In this document: positions 14,482-17,386 of the stretch, piece after piece
Layout of the letters: the number at the start of each line of letters is the position of its first letter
How positions within the stretch are numbered: position 1 is the first letter of the stretch
Assembly (NCBI GenBank): GCA_034666465.1
Contig: JAXDLT010000204.1
Span: forward strand, 1-17,386
Length of the DNA: 17,386 nucleotides
Direction of reading: 5' to 3'
Source: CF-96 sp028287605
Lineage (GTDB): Bacteria; Chloroflexota; Dormibacteria; Aeolococcales; Aeolococcaceae
Translations under genes and position numbers: made by a program
The notes under the pieces: generated by a model
What the model saw: the letters and a program-made list of their open reading frames with translations, nothing else
Told to the model about the DNA's origin: nothing
Database searches by the model: none

Positions 14482-15144
14482 TCATGTCCGGTCGGCGTCC
14501 GCGCCCTCCAGCGAGTCCGCCCAGCGCGCGTGGCGGCGGCGCGCGAAGTCGAGCATCACCCGTCCCGTGACGATCCCCCGCAGCGCTCCCCGGGTGGAGG
14601 GCAGCAGGAGCGCGATCACCAGGTGGCCGACGACCAGCGGATACATCGCCCTCATCAGCAGCAGGTGCCAGGTGTCGGCGGCACCGCTGAGGCTGCTGGG
14701 CAGACTGCCGCCGCCGAACATCAGCGTGCCGGTCACGGTCAGCCCCACGGTGGCGGCGGCGGTGAGCACGGTGTTGAGCTTCTGGCCCGCGTTGAACCGT
14801 CCCTGGGGCGGCAGCGGGCGGCGGCGCAGTCGCGCCGGCAGCCACACCCGCACCAGCCAGCGGGCGTCGTCGTGGTCGAACCACTCGACGTCGCGCCACA
14901 GTCTCCGCAGCGTGCCCGGGCTGCCGGCGGCGACCAGGAGGAAGAGCGCGCAGAGCGCGACCGCGGCGTCGAGGTGGATGCTGCGCATCAGCTCGCGGCG
15001 GTCGAGCACGGGGTTGTCGCCGGGACCCAGGTACAGGCCGAGGCCACTGAGCAGCAGGATCAGGAAGAGGAGCGCGTAGCTCCAGTGCAGGGTGCGCTCC
15101 GCCCTGGTGAACCGCTCCACCAGCCGCGGGCGCGGCTCATCCAC
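14482..15144 (-). CDS. Cytochrome b subunit (formate dehydrogenase gamma/cytochrome b561-like)
   Basis: A 220-aa four-helix membrane cytochrome b. His20 (TLHWSYALLF) and His57 (SIHLDAAVAL), then His160 (DTWHLLLMRA) and His174 (VVGHLVIALL), are placed as heme b ligands. The motif FNAGQKLN (117-124) is typical of the FdnI/formate-dehydrogenase gamma family. A loop of about 40 residues separates helices 2 and 3. Its GTG start overlaps the end of the molybdoenzyme gene by 8 bp, so it almost certainly serves as the membrane electron-transfer partner of that enzyme, linking it to the quinone pool. It is related in role to, but visibly different from, the usual MsrQ (YedZ) partner. Confidence 0.88.
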   Translation of the reverse strand: MDEPRPRLVERFTRAERTLHWSYALLFLILLLSGLGLYLGPGDNPVLDRRELMRSIHLDAAVALCALFLLVAAGSPGTLRRLWRDVEWFDHDDARWLVRVWLPARLRRRPLPPQGRFNAGQKLNTVLTAAATVGLTVTGTLMFGGGSLPSSLSGAADTWHLLLMRAMYPLVVGHLVIALLLPSTRGALRGIVTGRVMLDFARRRHARWADSLEGADADRT

Positions 15145-15892
15145 GGCTCGGCGGCGGGGTGTACACGTAGGCGTCGTCGTCCCAGCCGCGCTGCTCCCAG
15201 AAGCCGAGGTCGTGCACCGGCTTCACCTCGATGCGGCGCACCCACTTCACGTTCTTGTAGCCATACATGTCAGGAACGATCAGCCGGAGCGGAGCGCCCT
15301 GCTCGCGGATCAGCGGGCGTCCGTTCAGCTCCCAGGCGAGCAGGGCATGGTCGCTGCGCGCCTGGCCCATGGTGAGGCTGTCGGTGTAGACGCCGTCGCC
15401 GGCGTAGAAGGTGACGTGCCGGGCGCCCGCGTTGGGACGGTTGGCGTCGATGAGGTCGCGCACCCGCACGCCGCGCCAGATGCAGTCGCGCACCCGCCAG
15501 CCGGTGACGCAGCGGAACGTGGAGCGGATGGCGACGTTGGGAAAGGCCTGCACGTCGGCGAGCCGCAGGCTCATCGACCCGCCCAGCCCGGCGCCGTCGA
15601 CGGTCAGCCGCCAGGAGCGCTCGCCGAGGCTGGGGATGTCGGCGACCGAGTAGTAGCGGAAGCGCTCCGACTGGACGATGTTGGGATGGATCCCCTCCAC
15701 CGGCTCGCGGTCGTCGGGGGTCATCGCCCCCACCGGCACGGCGGTGGCCACGTTGCCCGGGGTCGCGTCGTCGCCGGCGTAGGCGAAGCGGGTGACGGCG
15801 AGCCCGGCGGCGCCGGCGCCGAGCAGGGCGAGGAAGAGCCGGCGACCCACCGGCCCGCCGCGGAGCACGTCCTCGGCGGCGCTGCTGCTCAT
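15137..15892 (-). CDS. Tat-exported sulfite-oxidase-fold molybdopterin oxidoreductase (MsrP/YedY-like)
   Basis: A 251-aa periplasmic oxidoreductase of the sulfite oxidase/YedY fold. The N-terminus has a twin-arginine signal, GRRLFLALLGAGAAGLAV (Arg17-Arg18 before a hydrophobic stretch), which fits export after cofactor insertion. The molybdenum-ligand Cys is Cys128 in FRCVTGW, followed by the family pattern WRGVRVRDLI; RLIVPDMYGYKNVKWVRRIEV closes the molybdopterin-binding core. The ATG at 15892 is preferred over the upstream in-frame ATG at 15985 because it places the Tat motif correctly and has a TATAAC -10-like box 7 bases before it. The substrate is unknown; MsrP relatives reduce methionine sulfoxide in periplasmic proteins. 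It forms an operon with the cytochrome b gene. Confidence 0.92.
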   Translation of the reverse strand: MSSSAAEDVLRGGPVGRRLFLALLGAGAAGLAVTRFAYAGDDATPGNVATAVPVGAMTPDDREPVEGIHPNIVQSERFRYYSVADIPSLGERSWRLTVDGAGLGGSMSLRLADVQAFPNVAIRSTFRCVTGWRVRDCIWRGVRVRDLIDANRPNAGARHVTFYAGDGVYTDSLTMGQARSDHALLAWELNGRPLIREQGAPLRLIVPDMYGYKNVKWVRRIEVKPVHDLGFWEQRGWDDDAYVYTPPPSRG

Positions 15893-15899
15893 GTGCCCG

Positions 15900-15905
15900 G
15901 TTATA
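15900..15905 (-). promoter_or_regulatory. Putative -10 box for the molybdoenzyme operon
   Basis: TATAAC on the minus strand, five of six matches to TATAAT, ends 7 bases before the ATG at 15892. With no Shine-Dalgarno between them, this suits a leaderless transcript. A -35 is not obvious. Confidence 0.45.
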
Positions 15906-15923
15906 CGCCCGGAGGTGTGACCG

Positions 15924-16160
15924 GTGGATGACGCGTGCGAGACGGCGCGGCCGGCCCCCACACTGGTGCCGTCCCTGACCTCCACGCTGGTGCAGCCCTA
16001 CCCGGTGACGGTGAACGGTGCGCCGCCGGCGCAGGAGCCGGGGGTGGCCCGCAGGCCGAGCGGGTCGGTGGCGTGCGCCGCCTCGCCTCCGCCGCCGCCC
16101 GGGCCGCTGCGGACGGTGCTCGACGGGCTGGGCAGGCTGCTGCGAGGCCTCCCGGTCTGA
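15924..16160 (+). CDS. Possible small protein, 78 aa, Pro/Ala-rich
   Basis: A GTG-started ORF with GGAGG at 15911-15915, 8 bases upstream. Nearly all codons end in G or C, but this is weak evidence in such GC-rich DNA. The product has no clear domain. It has a polar N-terminus, a Pro-rich middle (SPPPPPGP, about 54-61) and a short amphipathic C-terminal helix (RTVLDGLGRLLRGL). It is divergent from the molybdoenzyme gene with only 31 bp between the starts, and no family is recognised. It may be spurious. The rest of the 15893-16300 interval shows only a GC-rich inverted repeat near 16204-16223 and the one listed before the Clp_N gene. Confidence 0.35.
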   Translation: MDDACETARPAPTLVPSLTSTLVQPYPVTVNGAPPAQEPGVARRPSGSVACAASPPPPPGPLRTVLDGLGRLLRGLPV

Positions 16161-16268
16161 CCTCAGGGCTCCGCCCACGAGCGTCCGGGGCATGCGGTGG
16201 GATCGTCGACGGGGTCCCCGACGGCATGGCCGGCCGCGGCTGAGCGCCCGCCCCGTCGAGCGGAGAGG

Positions 16269-16285
16269 CGCGGCCATGGGCCGCG
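16269..16285. promoter_or_regulatory. Inverted repeat upstream of the Clp_N gene (possible operator)
   Basis: CGCGGCC-ATG-GGCCGCG is a perfect 7-bp inverted repeat around a 3-bp centre. It ends 15 bases before the Clp_N start and just ahead of a CATGAT -10-like hexamer (16289-16294). Its position suits an operator or core-promoter overlap; no regulator is identified. Confidence 0.3.
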
Positions 16286-16300
16286 GCGCATGATGGTTGG

Positions 16301-16768
16301 ATGCAGAGGTTCGAGCGGCTCTCCACCGAGTCCAAGCGCGCGCTGGCGGTCGCCTACGACGAGGCGGAGCGCGCCCGGGCCGGCCACCTCGGGACCGAGC
16401 ACCTGCTCCTCGGGGTGCTCGGCGTCGACGGCTCCCTCGGCGCCCGTGCCCTCGGCGAGCTGGGGCTGGACGCGGCCGCCATCCGCGCCGGCATCGAGGC
16501 CGCCCCCGCCCGCCCCTCGGCGCGCTACCAGACCATCGGCGGCGCCGTGCCCACCACGCGGCTGAAGCGGGTGATCGAGATGGCCTTCGAGGAGGCGCTG
16601 CGCACCCAGCTGACCTCGGTCACCACCGGCACCATGCTGGTCGGCCTGGTGCTGGAGGTCGACGGTCTCGCCTCCCAGCTTCTCGGCGGAGCCGGGGTGA
16701 CCGTCGATCAGGTCCGGGAGGCGCTGGCGCGGCTCGCCGCCGCGGGGATCACCGAGGGCGGGGACTGA
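16301..16768 (+). CDS. Stand-alone Clp N-terminal (Clp_N) domain protein
   Basis: A 155-aa protein made almost entirely of the two Clp_N repeats found at the N-terminus of ClpC/ClpA/ClpB. The opening FERLSTESKRALAVAYDEAERARAGHLGTEHLLLGVL matches the first ClpC-type repeat. A second follows at about 77-147 (PTTRLKRVIEMAFEEALR...LTSVTTGTMLVGLV). No AAA+ ATPase domain follows; the ORF stops at 16768. Such free Clp_N proteins resemble ClpC-like adaptors or decoys, and their role here is unknown. The ATG has no good Shine-Dalgarno (GGTTGG precedes it), and a CATGAT hexamer 6 bases upstream suggests a leaderless message. Confidence 0.9.
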   Translation: MQRFERLSTESKRALAVAYDEAERARAGHLGTEHLLLGVLGVDGSLGARALGELGLDAAAIRAGIEAAPARPSARYQTIGGAVPTTRLKRVIEMAFEEALRTQLTSVTTGTMLVGLVLEVDGLASQLLGGAGVTVDQVREALARLAAAGITEGGD

Positions 16769-16782
16769 CCGGTGCTCGGGGA

Positions 16783-16837
16783 GGCAGGGTTGTGAGGCAA
16801 CACTCGGAACAAGGACCAGGGCAAGCGCCACCCTGCC
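16783..16837. other. Long-loop inverted repeat after the Clp_N gene
   Basis: GGCAGGGT (16783-16790) and ACCCTGCC (16830-16837) are perfect 8-bp complements separated by 39 bases. They lie in the 136-bp gap between the Clp_N stop and the DUF72 start. The gap is less GC-rich than its surroundings and otherwise shows nothing clear. Confidence 0.3.
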
Positions 16838-16904
16838 GCGACGCGCTGGGGTCCGCGGAGGGCGAATCGCGTCGAGGCGGGACGTCGGGATCCGCATAGC
16901 CGGG

Positions 16905-17386
16905 ATGCCCGTCCTCATCGGAACCTCGGGCCTGCAGTACGAGGACTGGCGCCACCGGTTCTATCTCGGAGTACCGCAGCGGCACTGGTTCGAGCACACG
17001 ACGACCTGGTTCCGGACCGTCGAGCTCAACGTGAGCTTCTACCGGCTACCGCGTCGGGAGGTCTTCGCCGGGTGGCGGGATCGAAGCCCCGGCGATGCTG
17101 TCATCGCGGTCAAGGCGAGCCGCTACCTCACCCACGTCCGCCGGCTGCGCGACCCGGCGGAACCGGTCGCGCGGCTGATGTCGCGGGCAGGGGCGCTTGG
17201 CTCGAAGCTCGGCCCTGTCCTCCTCCAACTTCCCCCCGACCTGACGGCGGATCCGCCGGCCCTGGCCGCGACGATCGAATGCTTCCCGGCGGGCACGCGG
17301 CTGGCCGTAGAGCCGCGACACGAGTCGTGGTGGTCGCACGAGGTTCGCGACCTCCTGGCGGACCGGGGTGCCGCGCTGGTCTGGGC
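16905..17386 (+). CDS. DUF72 (YecE-like) domain protein, 3' truncated by window end
   Basis: An open frame of 160 complete codons that runs off the window. It starts MPVLIGTSGLQYEDW and continues with the DUF72/YecE TIM-barrel signatures: FRTVELNVSFYRLP (strand 2 region, residues about 36-49), IAVKASRYLTHVRRLRD (about 67-83) and GSKLGPVLLQLPPDL (about 99-113), then AVEPRHESWW (about 131-140). All of these are conserved in the family. The function of DUF72 proteins is not established. The ATG is chosen because the family begins with (I/V)GTSG a few residues in; no strong Shine-Dalgarno precedes it. A few non-G/C-ending codons appear, slightly more than in the neighbours. Confidence 0.93.
   Translation, partial: MPVLIGTSGLQYEDWRHRFYLGVPQRHWFEHTTTWFRTVELNVSFYRLPRREVFAGWRDRSPGDAVIAVKASRYLTHVRRLRDPAEPVARLMSRAGALGSKLGPVLLQLPPDLTADPPALAATIECFPAGTRLAVEPRHESWWSHEVRDLLADRGAALVW

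Noticed and set aside
16749..16997. An 82-codon minus-strand ORF over the gap and start of DUF72.
   Set aside because: It is antisense to a well-supported gene, with no recognisable features.
1..17386. CRISPR arrays, tRNA or rRNA genes, IS elements, and attachment sites for the left-edge integrase.
   Set aside because: No regularly spaced repeats, cloverleaf-like tRNA sequence, transposase or flanking direct repeats were found by eye. The recombinase-like gene is truncated and catalytically altered.

Overview
This is a strongly GC-rich bacterial chromosomal window (about 70% G+C by eye, with almost every codon ending in G or C). GTG starts are common and Shine-Dalgarno use is mixed, with some apparently leaderless genes. 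The gene mix is an ECF42-type sigma factor with its DGPF partner, TldD/TldE, a membrane GGDEF-EAL protein, a sulfite-oxidase-fold molybdoenzyme with a b-type cytochrome, and a stand-alone Clp_N protein. It suits a free-living, probably soil-dwelling actinobacterium-like or Chloroflexota/Dormibacterota-like organism. No rRNA, tRNA, IS element or CRISPR array was seen, and nothing in the window fixes the phylum.

Layout. (1) 1-1796, plus strand: the 3' part of a tyrosine-recombinase-fold gene that has lost its catalytic Tyr and hairpin Lys, a 64-aa protein, and an SDH-family Clp-fold serine proteinase, arranged as a compact run. (2) 1821-15892: a long block entirely on the minus strand. In its own reading direction (right to left) it holds: a Tat-exported molybdopterin oxidoreductase and its cytochrome b; a 14-aa ORF with a perfect Shine-Dalgarno; a REC plus degenerate-GGDEF protein with a structured leader; an MFS permease with no normal start codon; a membrane-PAS-GGDEF-EAL protein; tldD, tldE and a cation exchanger; a DGPF (YCII-like) protein and an ECF42-type sigma factor; and an SDR dehydrogenase followed by endonuclease IV (nfo). 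(3) 15924-17386, plus strand: a doubtful 78-aa ORF, a stand-alone Clp_N protein, and the start of a DUF72 (YecE-like) gene cut by the window end.

How the genes work together. The recognisable units are the molybdoenzyme/cytochrome b pair (periplasmic redox chemistry fed from the quinone pool), TldD/TldE (a metalloprotease complex), ECF42/DGPF (a one-component-like stress regulon with a candidate autoregulatory promoter just upstream) and two c-di-GMP-related proteins on either side of an MFS permease. The GGDEF-EAL protein looks able to make and/or break c-di-GMP. The REC protein looks like a non-enzymatic descendant that keeps the RxxD inhibitory-site motif.

Most unusual signals. The first is the 14440-14057 region: a tiny ORF with a full-length Shine-Dalgarno, then a leader whose 10-bp long-range helix would bury the ribosome-binding site of the REC/degenerate-GGDEF gene. 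The second is the left-edge cluster, a catalytically dead recombinase-like protein next to a Clp-fold protease. Both are inferences from sequence alone.
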